From Pseudomonas putida S13.1.2 (lineage in GTDB: Bacteria > Pseudomonadota > Gammaproteobacteria > Pseudomonadales > Pseudomonadaceae), in contig NZ_CP010979.1 in NCBI RefSeq assembly GCF_000498395.2, forward strand, positions 1,240,001 through 1,304,000: a stretch of 64,000 nucleotides of DNA. Reading direction: 5' to 3'. The translations under genes and the position numbers were made by a program. The notes below the pieces were generated by a model that ran no database searches, was not told the DNA's origin, and saw only the letters and a program-made list of their open reading frames with translations. Positions 20,813 to 29,080 of the stretch are shown in pieces (the stretch's first letter is position 1; every line of letters starts with the position of its first letter).

Positions 20813-22162
20813 ATGAACACTGAACAGAACGCCAGCCTCGGGGTGTTTGACACCCCGGCACGCGCGCAGCAACGCACCCGCACCCGCTTCATGATCCTCG
20901 CGCTGATTTCGGGCGGCACCATGATCAACTACCTCGACCGCAGCGTGATGGGCATTGCCGCGCCCAGCATCAGTGCCGACCTGGGCCTGAACGCGGCGAT
21001 GATGGGGGTGATCTTTTCTGCCTTCTCGTGGACCTACGCTGCCGCGCAGATCCCCGGTGGCATCCTCATCGACCGGCTGGGCACCAAGCTCACCTACTGG
21101 CTGGCACTGACGTTGTGGTCGCTGTTCACCGGCCTGCAAGGGCTGGCGCAGGGCTTTTTGTCGTTGCTGGGCATGCGCTTTCTGGTGGGCATGACCGAAG
21201 CACCGTGCTTCCCTACCAACAGCCGGGTAGTGGCTACCTGGTTCCCGCAGAGTGAGCGGGCCAGGGCGACCGGCATCTACACATTTGCCGAATACACCGG
21301 GCTGGCGTTCCTGACGCCATTGCTGTTCTGGGTGCTGCATGCCTATGGCTGGCGGTTTCTGCTGCTGGCTGTGGGCCTGATGGGCATCCTCTATGGCCTG
21401 GTGTGGTGGCGCAAGTACCACGAGCCGCACGAGTCGACCACCGCCAACCAGGCCGAACTCGACTACATCGCCGCCGGTGGCGGGGTGGTCGATGGCGGGC
21501 AGAAAGCCACCCAGTTCCGTTGGTCGCAGATCCCGGCGCTGCTCAAGCACCGCAACATGCTGGGCATCTGCCTGGGGCAGTTCGCCTGCAACTCCACCAA
21601 CGTGTTCTTCCTGACCTGGTTCCCCACTTACCTGGTCACCGAGCGGCATATGCCCTGGCTCAAGGTCGGTTGGGTGGCGGTGCTGCCGTTCATTGCCGCT
21701 TCGCTGGGCACCCTGGTCGGCGGCTGGCTGTCTGACGCCTTGCTGCGCCGTGGCTACTCGCTGAACGTGGCGCGCAAGCTGCCGGTAATCGCCGGGCTGC
21801 TGACCGCTTCGGTGATCGTGCTGGCCAACTACGTCGAGTCCGACGCGCTGGTCATCACCATCCTGTGCATCGCCTATTTCGCCCAGGGCATGTCGGCGCT
21901 GGCCTGGATGATCGTGTCCGATATCGCACCCAAAGGTTTGCTGGGCCTCAGTGGTGGCCTGTTCAACCTGTTTGCCAACGCGGCGGGCATCGTTACACCC
22001 CTGACCATCGGCATCATCGTTTCGCTGACCGGCTCGTTCGTCTGGGCCCTGGCGTTCGTGTCGTCGATCACCGTACTGGGGGCGCTGTGCTACCTGTTCA
22101 TGGTCAGCGACCTGCGTCGCTTGCCCGAAATTCCTTCTGAAGAAAATGGAGCTAAACAATGA
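20813..22162 (+). CDS. MFS transporter, anion:cation symporter (ACS) family
   Basis: A 449-residue, 12-helix carrier. The first helix carries the ACS-type phrase MINYLDRSVMGIAAPSI near residues 33-49, and the second-third helix loop contains the MFS motif GGILIDRLGTK. ACS members import organic anions such as hexuronates, galactonate or tartrate. The ATG at 20813 follows ACAAGAGAGC, a moderate ribosome-binding site. It lies 41 bases after the hydrolase and overlaps the SDR start, so it very likely imports the operon's substrate. Confidence 0.9.
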   Translation: MNTEQNASLGVFDTPARAQQRTRTRFMILALISGGTMINYLDRSVMGIAAPSISADLGLNAAMMGVIFSAFSWTYAAAQIPGGILIDRLGTKLTYWLALTLWSLFTGLQGLAQGFLSLLGMRFLVGMTEAPCFPTNSRVVATWFPQSERARATGIYTFAEYTGLAFLTPLLFWVLHAYGWRFLLLAVGLMGILYGLVWWRKYHEPHESTTANQAELDYIAAGGGVVDGGQKATQFRWSQIPALLKHRNMLGICLGQFACNSTNVFFLTWFPTYLVTERHMPWLKVGWVAVLPFIAASLGTLVGGWLSDALLRRGYSLNVARKLPVIAGLLTASVIVLANYVESDALVITILCIAYFAQGMSALAWMIVSDIAPKGLLGLSGGLFNLFANAAGIVTPLTIGIIVSLTGSFVWALAFVSSITVLGALCYLFMVSDLRRLPEIPSEENGAKQ

Positions 22163-22899
22163 GCCAGTACCTGCAAGGCCAGACCGCAATCGTGACCGGT
22201 GGCATGCGTGGCATCGGCCTGGCGATCGCCCAGCGCCTGCATGCTGCCGGCGCCCAGGTGGTGATCTGGGACCTCGCTGTCGACGGCTGGGACAGCGTAG
22301 AAAACGGCTTTGAGCCGGTGCTGCGCCAGGCGGTCGATGTGTCGTCGCTGGCCTCGGTCGAGGCGGCTTTTGCCGAGACGCTGGCGCGCTTGGGCCAAGT
22401 CCAGATCCTGGTCAACAATGCCGGCATCAACGGCCCGGTGGTGGCGTCGTGGGAGTACCCGGCAGAGGCCTGGGACAAGGTCATCGCCATCGACCTGAAC
22501 GGTGTGTTCTATTGCTGCCGCACCGCCATCCCGCACATGCGTGAACGTGGCTATGGGCGCATCGTCAATATCGCCTCCATGGCCGGCAAGGATGGCGTGC
22601 AGTACATCTCGGGCTATTCGGCCGCCAAGGCCGGGGTCATCGCCTTCACCAAGGCAGCGGCCAAGGAGCTGGCCCAGGACGGTGTGCTGCTCAACTGCGT
22701 GGCACCGGCCATGGTCGAGACGCCGCTGATGGCCGAGATGACAGCGGAGCATATTGCCGCGAGCAAGGCCAAGATCCCCATGGGGCGCTTTCTCAAGGCC
22801 GAGGAGATCGCCAATATGGTCAGCTGGATTGCCGGGCCCGAGTGCAGCTTTACCACCGGCTTTGTATTCGACCTCAGTGGTGGGAGGGCGACTTATTGA
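22159..22899 (+). CDS. Short-chain dehydrogenase/reductase (FabG-like)
   Basis: A 246-residue classical SDR. The nucleotide-binding motif is TGGMRGIG (residues 13-20), NNAG is near 87, and the catalytic SxnYxxxK appears as IASMAGKDGVQYISGYSAAK (Tyr near 153, Lys near 157). Likely an NAD(P)-dependent oxidation or reduction of a hydroxyl/keto sugar acid in the operon's pathway. It has a GGAG ribosome-binding site, overlaps the MFS stop by 4 bases, and its own stop overlaps the TTG start of the next gene. Confidence 0.92.
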   Translation: MSQYLQGQTAIVTGGMRGIGLAIAQRLHAAGAQVVIWDLAVDGWDSVENGFEPVLRQAVDVSSLASVEAAFAETLARLGQVQILVNNAGINGPVVASWEYPAEAWDKVIAIDLNGVFYCCRTAIPHMRERGYGRIVNIASMAGKDGVQYISGYSAAKAGVIAFTKAAAKELAQDGVLLNCVAPAMVETPLMAEMTAEHIAASKAKIPMGRFLKAEEIANMVSWIAGPECSFTTGFVFDLSGGRATY

Positions 22900-23726
22900 C
22901 TGGCCTGGGCGTGGCGCACCTGACGGCGCTGCAACTGGCGCCGGCGAGGCTGGTACGCGAGGCGCGCCACGCCGGCTTCAGTGCGGTGGGGCTGCGCCTG
23001 CACCCGGTGATGGCGGGTGCACTGGCCTACCCGGTTGCGGCCGGTAGCCAGGCAATGCGTGAGCTGCGGGCGGTGCTGGCTGGGGAAGGCGTGCGGGTGA
23101 CGGACATCGAGTTCGTGTCGCTGACGGCGCAAACCCGGGTGGCTGATTACCAGGCGCTGTTGGCTGCAGGTGCCGAGCTGGGCGCGTTGAGCCTGACAGT
23201 GTCCGGCGACGATGAGGATGTTGCACGGCTGACCGGCAACTTTGCAGCGCTGTGTGAAATGGCGCGTGGCCATGGCCTACGTGTGGACCTGGAATTCATG
23301 CGCTGGCGGCCGGTGGCGACTTTGCAACAGGCTTGCGCGGTGGTGACGGGCGCGGGGCAGGCCAACAGTGGCGTGCTGGTCGATGCCTTGCACCTGTTCC
23401 GCTCCGGTGGCCAGGTGGCCGACATCGGCGCAGTCGACCCGGGTTTGCTGCGTGCGGTGCAACTGTGTGATGCACCGATGCTGGCGCCCGTAGATGAGCT
23501 GATCATCAGGGAGGCGCGCGAAGGCCGATTGCTGCCGGGGCAAGGGCAACTGCCGCTGGCAGCGTTGCTGGCGGCGTTGCCGGGGGACGTGGACATCAGT
23601 GTGGAGGTGCCGTGCGCTGGCTTACCCGCCGAGCAGCGGCTGCAAGCGGCGGCACAGGTAACCCACGCCTGGCTGCACGGCAGGCGACCTATGTCACCCG
23701 CTGTGCAGGTTGCCGGTCACTGCTGA
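22896..23726 (+). CDS. TIM-barrel sugar-phosphate isomerase/epimerase-like protein
   Basis: A 276-residue protein of the xylose-isomerase-like TIM-barrel (AP_endonuc_2) superfamily: LVREARHAGFSAVGLR, a central LRVDLEFM strand, SGVLVDALHLFRSGG and a C-terminal VDISVEVP strand bearing acidic metal-ligand candidates. I choose the TTG start at 22896: it overlaps the SDR stop (TTGA) and has GGGAGG a few bases upstream. A GTG at 22842 inside the SDR gene is the alternative. It probably isomerises, epimerises or dehydrates an intermediate of this pathway. Its last 10 bases overlap the convergent ridA gene. Confidence 0.8.
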   Translation: MTGLGVAHLTALQLAPARLVREARHAGFSAVGLRLHPVMAGALAYPVAAGSQAMRELRAVLAGEGVRVTDIEFVSLTAQTRVADYQALLAAGAELGALSLTVSGDDEDVARLTGNFAALCEMARGHGLRVDLEFMRWRPVATLQQACAVVTGAGQANSGVLVDALHLFRSGGQVADIGAVDPGLLRAVQLCDAPMLAPVDELIIREAREGRLLPGQGQLPLAALLAALPGDVDISVEVPCAGLPAEQRLQAAAQVTHAWLHGRRPMSPAVQVAGHC

Positions 23727-24133
23727 TCCGGTACCACGGCAATCACGTCGATCTCCATCAGCCACTCGGCCTGGGCCAACCCGGCGACTACCAGCCCGGT
23801 GGAGATCGGGAACACGCCCTTCAGCCACTTGCCTACTTCCTTGTACACCGGCTCGCGGAAGCGCGGGTCGGTGATATAGGTGGTGGTCTTGACGATGTGC
23901 GACAGGTCGGAGCCCGCTTCTTCAAGCAGTTGCTTGACGTTCTTCATGGCCTGTTCGGCCTGCGCCTGGGGGTTACCCAGGCCCACCAGCTTGCCTTCGA
24001 AGTCGGTACCGACCTGGCCACGCACATAGATGGTGTTGCCGGCCCGCACGGCCTGGCACAGGTCGTTGTCCAGGGTCTGGTTGGGGTAGGTTTCCTTGGT
24101 GTTGAACATGCGGATGCGAGTATGGGTAGGCAT
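23717..24133 (-). CDS. RidA/YjgF family enamine/imine deaminase-like protein
   Basis: A 138-residue Rid-family trimer subunit. It contains LCQAVRAGNTIYVRGQVGTDFEGKLVG, the family's central AEQAMKNVKQLLEEAGSD helix and VVAGLAQAEWLMEIDVIAV. The usual RidA catalytic Arg in a C-terminal RVxV(E) motif is not obvious: the corresponding stretch is FPISTGLVVAGLAQAEWLMEI. It may therefore belong to another Rid subgroup with a different activity. Its ATG overlaps the stop of the flavin monooxygenase, so the two are translationally coupled. Confidence 0.88.
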   Translation of the reverse strand: MPTHTRIRMFNTKETYPNQTLDNDLCQAVRAGNTIYVRGQVGTDFEGKLVGLGNPQAQAEQAMKNVKQLLEEAGSDLSHIVKTTTYITDPRFREPVYKEVGKWLKGVFPISTGLVVAGLAQAEWLMEIDVIAVVPDQQ

Positions 24134-25452
24134 CAGTGGGCTCCGAGGGTGCTGACGTTGCTGATCGTGTTGGCTTGCTGCTCATCCGCCTCGCGCTGTT
24201 CGCGGTCGCGGTAGGCCAGGTAGGTGCGTTGCGTGGCAATGTGGCCGGCGACGTGCTTGGCGTCGTGCCACACGCCCCAGATGAACGACGAACCACGGCG
24301 CGACAACCACGGCAGGCCAAGGAAGTACACGCCAGGTTCGCGGGCTACGCCGCGCTGGTGCTGGGGCTTGCCGTTGGCATCGAAGGTGTCCACCTGCAGC
24401 CAGCTGAAGTCCACGCCGTAACCGGTGGCCCAGATGATGCTGGTAACGCCGGCCTTGGCCAGGTCCAGTTCGCGCAGCGGGTTGCTCATGCAGGCCGGGT
24501 CGGCCAGGCGCGTGCGGGCTTCGGGTTCTTCCGGGAGGTCCAGGCCGTTGCTTTCGATGTAGGCATCGGCAGCATCCAGCAGGGCCAGGTAGTTTTCATC
24601 GCCGCGGTTGATGTTCTCGACCAGGTTGTCCTGGAAGCGCGCCACGCCGTGCTCGAACGACTGGGTAAGGCCGACCAGGGTCATGCCTTGATGGGCGAGG
24701 GCGCGGAAGTCCACGGTGTGGCCGCCACGGGCGCCGCTGACGGCGATGGTCACGTGCTCGCGACCGGGCTTGGCGATTTCTGCGTCCCACTCACCCAGCA
24801 CACCCAGCCACCAGCAGAAGTCGCGGTTGCGGTAGGCCCGTGGCGGGCGGTCGTGGGCACCGACCGACAGGTACACCTGGCGGCCTGCGCGCATCAGTTC
24901 TTCGGCAATCTGCACGCCGGAGGAGCCTGCGCCCACCACCAGCACTGCGCCCTCAGGCAACTGCTCGGGGTTGAAGTAGGCGGCGGAGTGGATCTGGTGC
25001 AGGTTGCTGTCTTTCGGCGCGATGGCCGGGATCACCGGCTTCTGGAACGGGCCGGTGGCGGCGACCACACGGTTGGCGCGAATCACCCCTTCATTGGTTT
25101 CGATGGTGAAGCCTGGGCGGTCGCTGTTGCGCACCACGCGCTTCACTTCGATGCCGGTGCGCACTGGCAGGTTGTACTTGCGTACGTACTGCTCGAAGTA
25201 GTCGGCCACTTGGTCCTTGCCCGCGAAGGCATCGGCGTCGAGGTTGAATTCCAGGCCCGGGAAGCGGTCGTGCCAGACCGGGCCGTTGGCCACCAGCGAG
25301 TCCCAGCGGCCGGTGCGCCAGGCCTCGGCGATGCGGTTGCGCTCAAGCACCAGGTGCGGCACGCCAAGCTTGCTCAGGTGTTCGCTCATGGCCACGCCGG
25401 CCTGGCCGGCGCCGACGACGAGTGTGTCGATTTCGAGGTTGTTCAGTGTCAT
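24133..25452 (-). CDS. FAD/NAD(P)-dependent flavoprotein monooxygenase
   Basis: A 439-residue flavin-containing monooxygenase-type enzyme. The FAD Rossmann motif is VVGAGQAG (residues 12-19), followed by LERNRIAEAWRTGRWDSL, a phrase common to CzcO/FMO-like proteins. A second dinucleotide motif, VVGAGSSG, lies mid-protein for NAD(P)H, and ATGY lies near 360. The ATG at 25452 is preceded by AAGGG and is chosen over a much longer upstream extension. It forms a coupled pair with ridA: oxidation at N or C by the flavoprotein could give an imine or enamine that the Rid protein hydrolyses. Substrate unknown. Confidence 0.88.
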   Translation of the reverse strand: MTLNNLEIDTLVVGAGQAGVAMSEHLSKLGVPHLVLERNRIAEAWRTGRWDSLVANGPVWHDRFPGLEFNLDADAFAGKDQVADYFEQYVRKYNLPVRTGIEVKRVVRNSDRPGFTIETNEGVIRANRVVAATGPFQKPVIPAIAPKDSNLHQIHSAAYFNPEQLPEGAVLVVGAGSSGVQIAEELMRAGRQVYLSVGAHDRPPRAYRNRDFCWWLGVLGEWDAEIAKPGREHVTIAVSGARGGHTVDFRALAHQGMTLVGLTQSFEHGVARFQDNLVENINRGDENYLALLDAADAYIESNGLDLPEEPEARTRLADPACMSNPLRELDLAKAGVTSIIWATGYGVDFSWLQVDTFDANGKPQHQRGVAREPGVYFLGLPWLSRRGSSFIWGVWHDAKHVAGHIATQRTYLAYRDREQREADEQQANTISNVSTLGAH

Positions 25453-25652
25453 GTCCGAGCCCTTGTTCAGGCGGTTTTTGTAAGGTCGGTTTGGAGGACC
25501 GCCGTTGCCTGGAGCCAGACTAGGGATGCTGCACGAATGGCGAAAATAGTATTTAGCTGGAGCTTGCCGATAAAACGGCGAAGGCCTTGGATTTTGTAGC
25601 GTGTAGTGTGTGTTGGCCCAGTGCATGTCTTGGTTTATGGGGTGGTGCATAA

Positions 25653-25680
25653 ATCGAGCGCCGCCCGCGCGGCGCTCGAT
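25653..25680. promoter_or_regulatory. Perfect 12 bp hairpin in the divergent FMO/DUF1028 intergenic region
   Basis: ATCGAGCGCCGC (25653-25664), a 4-base loop and GCGGCGCTCGAT (25669-25680) form a very stable stem. A T-run follows about 14 bases later on the plus strand. It could be an operator or an attenuator-like hairpin for the DUF1028 transcript. The rest of the 341-base gap (25453-25793) holds no gene that I can support. Confidence 0.5.
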
Positions 25681-25793
25681 CTCTGCCAGAACATATTTTT
25701 TTCCTGCCTAACCCCTCGGAAAATGTTGGTTTCGTGGGGTAGAAGGTTGCGCCCAGAATGCCCTGCATCGCACAGGACAACAGGAGCTTTACC

Positions 25794-26471
25794 ATGACCT
25801 TCTCCATCATCGGCCGCTGCCAGGAAACCGGCCAGGTCGGCATCGCCATCAGTTCGTCGAGCATCGCCGTGGGCGCCCGTTGCCCTTGGGTACGTGCGGG
25901 TGTTGGCGCTGTTTCCACCCAGAACATCACCTTGCCGGCGCTGGGCCCGCAGATTCTCGATGCCCTGGAGCAGGGCCAGTTGCCGCCTGCGGCTGCGCTG
26001 GACCGGGTACTGAGCGCCAATGGCTGGAGCGAGTACCGCCAGGTCACAGTGATCGACAGCCAAGGCCAGGTGGCACTGTTCACCGGTCGCGAGGCATTGG
26101 GCACGCACAATGCGGTGGCCGGTGAACAATGCGCGGCGGCGGGTAACCTGTTGTCCTCGACCCAGGTGGTCGAAGCGATGGTCCTGGCCTTTGAACAGGC
26201 CGGCGGGCACCTGGCCGACCGCTTGCTGGCTGCCATGCATGCGGCGATGGCCGCAGGTGGCGAGGCCGGGCCGGTGCACTCGGCGGCGTTGAAGATCGCT
26301 GGCGAGCTGACCTGGCCATTGGTGGACCTGCGCGTGGACTGGGCCGATACCGACCCGATCGGTGTGCTCGCTGGCCTGTGGCAGGCGTACCGCCCGCAGA
26401 TGCAGGATTACGTTACCCGCGCCCTGAACCCGACGGCTGCACCGAGCTACGGGGTGCCGGGCGATGAGTGA
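25794..26471 (+). CDS. DUF1028 family protein, putative Ntn-type hydrolase
   Basis: A 225-residue DUF1028 protein. The ATG at 25794 has a clear AGGAG eight bases upstream. The mature protein would start with Thr (MTFSIIGRC), and a Thr after the initiator Met is the conserved family start. That fits the N-terminal nucleophile fold assigned to the family: removal of Met would expose Thr2 as nucleophile (inference). Other family phrases are VGIAISSSSIAVGARCPW, GVGAVSTQN and AVAGNLL-like text. It overlaps the M20 peptidase gene by 8 bases, so both probably act on the same amide-containing compound. Confidence 0.85.
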   Translation: MTFSIIGRCQETGQVGIAISSSSIAVGARCPWVRAGVGAVSTQNITLPALGPQILDALEQGQLPPAAALDRVLSANGWSEYRQVTVIDSQGQVALFTGREALGTHNAVAGEQCAAAGNLLSSTQVVEAMVLAFEQAGGHLADRLLAAMHAAMAAGGEAGPVHSAALKIAGELTWPLVDLRVDWADTDPIGVLAGLWQAYRPQMQDYVTRALNPTAAPSYGVPGDE

Positions 26472-27630
26472 TTTTGCCAGCCGCGCGCTGCTGGCCCGGC
26501 TGGTCGGCTTTGCCACGGTCAGCCGGGACTCCAACCTTGAGCTGATCGGCTTTATCCGTGATTACCTCGCCGAGCTGGGGGTGGAAAGCGAACTGTTCCA
26601 TAACCCGGAGCGCACCAAAGCCAACCTGTTCGCCACCATCGGCCCCCGGGGCGTTGGCGGCGTGGTGCTGTCGGGGCACACCGATGTAGTGCCGGTGGAC
26701 GGCCAGGCCTGGACCGTCGAGCCGTTTGCCCTGAGCGAACGTGACGGGCGCCTGTATGGCCGCGGCACGGCTGACATGAAAGGCTTCATCGCGTCGGTGC
26801 TGGCCGCCGTGCCCGCGTTCCTTGCCCAGCCGTTGCACCTGCCGGTGCACCTGGCATTTTCCTACGACGAGGAAGTGGGTTGCCTGGGTGTGCGCTCGAT
26901 GCTGGCCGCGCTCGAACAGCGCCCGCACAAGCCACGCCTGTGCCTGATTGGCGAACCCACCGAGCTGAAGCCGGTGCTGGGGCACAAAGGCAAGCTGGCG
27001 ATGCGTTGCCACGTGCATGGCGCGGCCTGTCACTCGGCGTATGCGCCGTATGGGGTGAATGCCATCGAGTATGCGGCGAAGCTGATCGGCAAGTTGGGTG
27101 ACATCGGTGACGCGCTGGCATTGCCGGCGCATCACGACGTGCGCTTCGACCCACCGTTCTCCACGGTGCAGACCGGCGTGATAAAAGGGGGCAGGGCGCT
27201 GAATATCGTGCCGGCAGAGTGTGAGTTCGATTTCGAAGTGCGCGCGCTGCCAGGGTTCGAAGCGCAGGCAGTGGCCGACCAGTTGCAGACCTATGCAGAG
27301 GCCGAGCTGCTGCCGCGCATGCGCAAGGTCAATGCCGCCAGTGATATTCGCCTGCAACCGTTGAGTGCGTACCCTGGGCTGGCGACATCGGCAGACAGCG
27401 AGGCGGCGCGGCTGGTGGCGCTGCTCAGTGGCACGGATGAATTCGGTACGGTGGCGTTTGGCACCGAAGGCGGCTTGTTCGACCAGGCAGGGATCCCGAC
27501 CGTGGTGTGCGGGCCTGGCAGCATGGACCAGGGGCACAAGCCGGATGAATTTGTCAGTGTCGAGCAGTTACGGGGATGTGATGCCATGCTGCTGAGGTTG
27601 GTGGATTACCTGCGGCAGGCTCCCGTCTGA
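26464..27630 (+). CDS. M20 family deacylase, acetylornithine deacetylase (ArgE)-like
   Basis: A 388-residue zinc-dependent amidohydrolase of the ArgE/DapE/CPG2 group. Metal and catalytic motifs are SGHTDVVPVDG (near 72-82), GRGTADMKG (near 100), SYDEEVGCLG (near 135) and GEPTELKPVLGHKG (near 162). Many such genes are annotated argE, but here it lies in an operon with DUF1028 and opposite an FMO-RidA pair, away from arginine genes. A catabolic N-acyl hydrolase is therefore at least as likely. It is followed by a REP pair. Confidence 0.88.
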   Translation: MSDFASRALLARLVGFATVSRDSNLELIGFIRDYLAELGVESELFHNPERTKANLFATIGPRGVGGVVLSGHTDVVPVDGQAWTVEPFALSERDGRLYGRGTADMKGFIASVLAAVPAFLAQPLHLPVHLAFSYDEEVGCLGVRSMLAALEQRPHKPRLCLIGEPTELKPVLGHKGKLAMRCHVHGAACHSAYAPYGVNAIEYAAKLIGKLGDIGDALALPAHHDVRFDPPFSTVQTGVIKGGRALNIVPAECEFDFEVRALPGFEAQAVADQLQTYAEAELLPRMRKVNAASDIRLQPLSAYPGLATSADSEAARLVALLSGTDEFGTVAFGTEGGLFDQAGIPTVVCGPGSMDQGHKPDEFVSVEQLRGCDAMLLRLVDYLRQAPV

Positions 27631-27646
27631 CAGGGTAAAGCACGTA

Positions 27647-27760
27647 TGTAGGAGCGGCCTTGTGTCGCGATGGGCCGCGCAGCGGCCCCAAGAAATCAGC
27701 TTAAACACGGAAATTTTGGGGCCGCTGCGCGGCCCATCGCGACGCAAGGCCGCTCCTACA
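27647..27760. repeat. REP-type inverted repeat pair (class GGAGCGGCCTTGTGTCGCGA)
   Basis: Arms start TGTAGGAGCGGCCTTGTGTC and end in the near-perfect reverse complement at 27760. They lie between the convergent M20 and porin genes, 20 bases before the porin stop. Confidence 0.85.
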
Positions 27761-27781
27761 AGGGTCGGTGTCTGCTTCAGG

Positions 27782-29050
27782 TTAGAAGCTGGCCTTGACC
27801 TGCAGGCCAACCACCAACGCGTTGTCGATCTTCTTCCCCGAGAAAGCTCCCGGCTCGATGATGTACTGCACATCCGGACGCAAGTTCAGCCACGGGGTCG
27901 CCTGGTAGCCATAGCTCAGTTCGATCAACTGTTCGGCGCTGTCGATGTCGGGGAACTGCTGGCCTGCGTTGAAAGCGGCATCTTCCAGCACGTCGCGGCT
28001 ACGCGGGTTGGGCACGGCACGGCCGTAACCCAGCGCCACGGTATCCTTAGGGCGGCCTTCGAACGGCTTGTACAGCACCACGCCGGCGCCATACCACTTG
28101 GTGAACGGCGAGGCGGCCTTGCTGGATGCCGAGTACTGGCCGAAGGCGTGCAGGCTGCGGCCTGGCGAGCCTTGGTCGTTCCATACGGCCTGGTCGATCA
28201 GCAGGTAGTGGCCGCCACGGCCGGATACTTCGTCATCGCTGCCGATGCGTTTCACGTCGGAGCTGTCGTAGTAGTAGCCCAGCTTGTACTCGCCGGGCAG
28301 TTCACCCTGCAGCTTGTACACCAGTTCCACCGGTACCACGGTGCCGGTGGTGTGCTTGGGCCCCAGGTGCCAGGCGCGGCTGGAGTTGCCATTGCTCTCG
28401 GGGTCGACGTTGAACGCCGCCACGCGCAATTGCCAGGCAGGCGACAGGTCGTACTTCACCCGCACGCCCAGGTGAGCGTTGGGGTAGTTGGTCCAGCCGC
28501 TGCCACCGGACATGTTCAGCGGGTGGCCGCAGAAGCCGGCGTTCATGAAGTTGCACAGGATGCCGCTGTCCAGGCCGCCCAGGTCGTTACCCATGGCCAT
28601 GTAGCCCAGCTTGACGTTGAGTGCCGGGGTGAACAGGGTGCGCTCGTAGCTCAGCTCGGTCAGGCGGGTGTACAGGCCACCGAAGTTTTCCTGGATCGGC
28701 AGGCGGTTGCCTACCAGGTCTTCCGAGGCACTGTTGCCGCGGCGGTCGTTGATGGTCAGCTGGACCTTGCCGCCGTTGTCCAGGCCATACAGTTTCGACA
28801 GGTCGAACTGCACGCCCAGCTTCAGGTTCTGCGAATAGCGCGCCGAGCGGTGCAGCCCGCCGTGGGCGTTGTAGGCGGTTTCGCCGCTGTAGTCGCCGGT
28901 GAACTTGACGCCGTCGTCTTCAAGCTGGTGACGCAGGCCGCCCCAGTCACCGGTCAGGGTGCTGCGGGTCATCAGGTCGCCGTCGGCCAGGGCGGTGCTG
29001 CTGGCCAGGGCCAGCAGCAGGGTAGGGGTAATGCGAATTGCGGATGGCAT
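27782..29050 (-). CDS. OprB-family carbohydrate-selective porin
   Basis: A 422-residue outer-membrane porin. The signal peptide is cleaved near STALA-DGD (about residue 22). The OprB phrases LTGDWGGLRHQLEDDGVKFTGDYSGE, GGHYLLIDQAVW and ELSYGYQATPWLNLRPDVQYI are present, and the C-terminus is Phe. It lies 109 bases downstream of a membrane PQQ dehydrogenase on the same strand. In Acinetobacter the porin-like QuiX is likewise paired with quinate dehydrogenase QuiA, and gcd genes of P. putida also have OprB neighbours. It probably supplies polyol or sugar-like substrate to the periplasmic enzyme. Confidence 0.9.
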   Translation of the reverse strand: MPSAIRITPTLLLALASSTALADGDLMTRSTLTGDWGGLRHQLEDDGVKFTGDYSGETAYNAHGGLHRSARYSQNLKLGVQFDLSKLYGLDNGGKVQLTINDRRGNSASEDLVGNRLPIQENFGGLYTRLTELSYERTLFTPALNVKLGYMAMGNDLGGLDSGILCNFMNAGFCGHPLNMSGGSGWTNYPNAHLGVRVKYDLSPAWQLRVAAFNVDPESNGNSSRAWHLGPKHTTGTVVPVELVYKLQGELPGEYKLGYYYDSSDVKRIGSDDEVSGRGGHYLLIDQAVWNDQGSPGRSLHAFGQYSASSKAASPFTKWYGAGVVLYKPFEGRPKDTVALGYGRAVPNPRSRDVLEDAAFNAGQQFPDIDSAEQLIELSYGYQATPWLNLRPDVQYIIEPGAFSGKKIDNALVVGLQVKASF

Positions 29051-29080
29051 TGCTGTGTCTCGGGTTGTTATTCAGGGCCA

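Noticed and set aside
24136..25599. 487-codon plus-strand frame antisense to the flavin monooxygenase
   Set aside because: The sense gene carries both dinucleotide-binding motifs; the antisense text has none.
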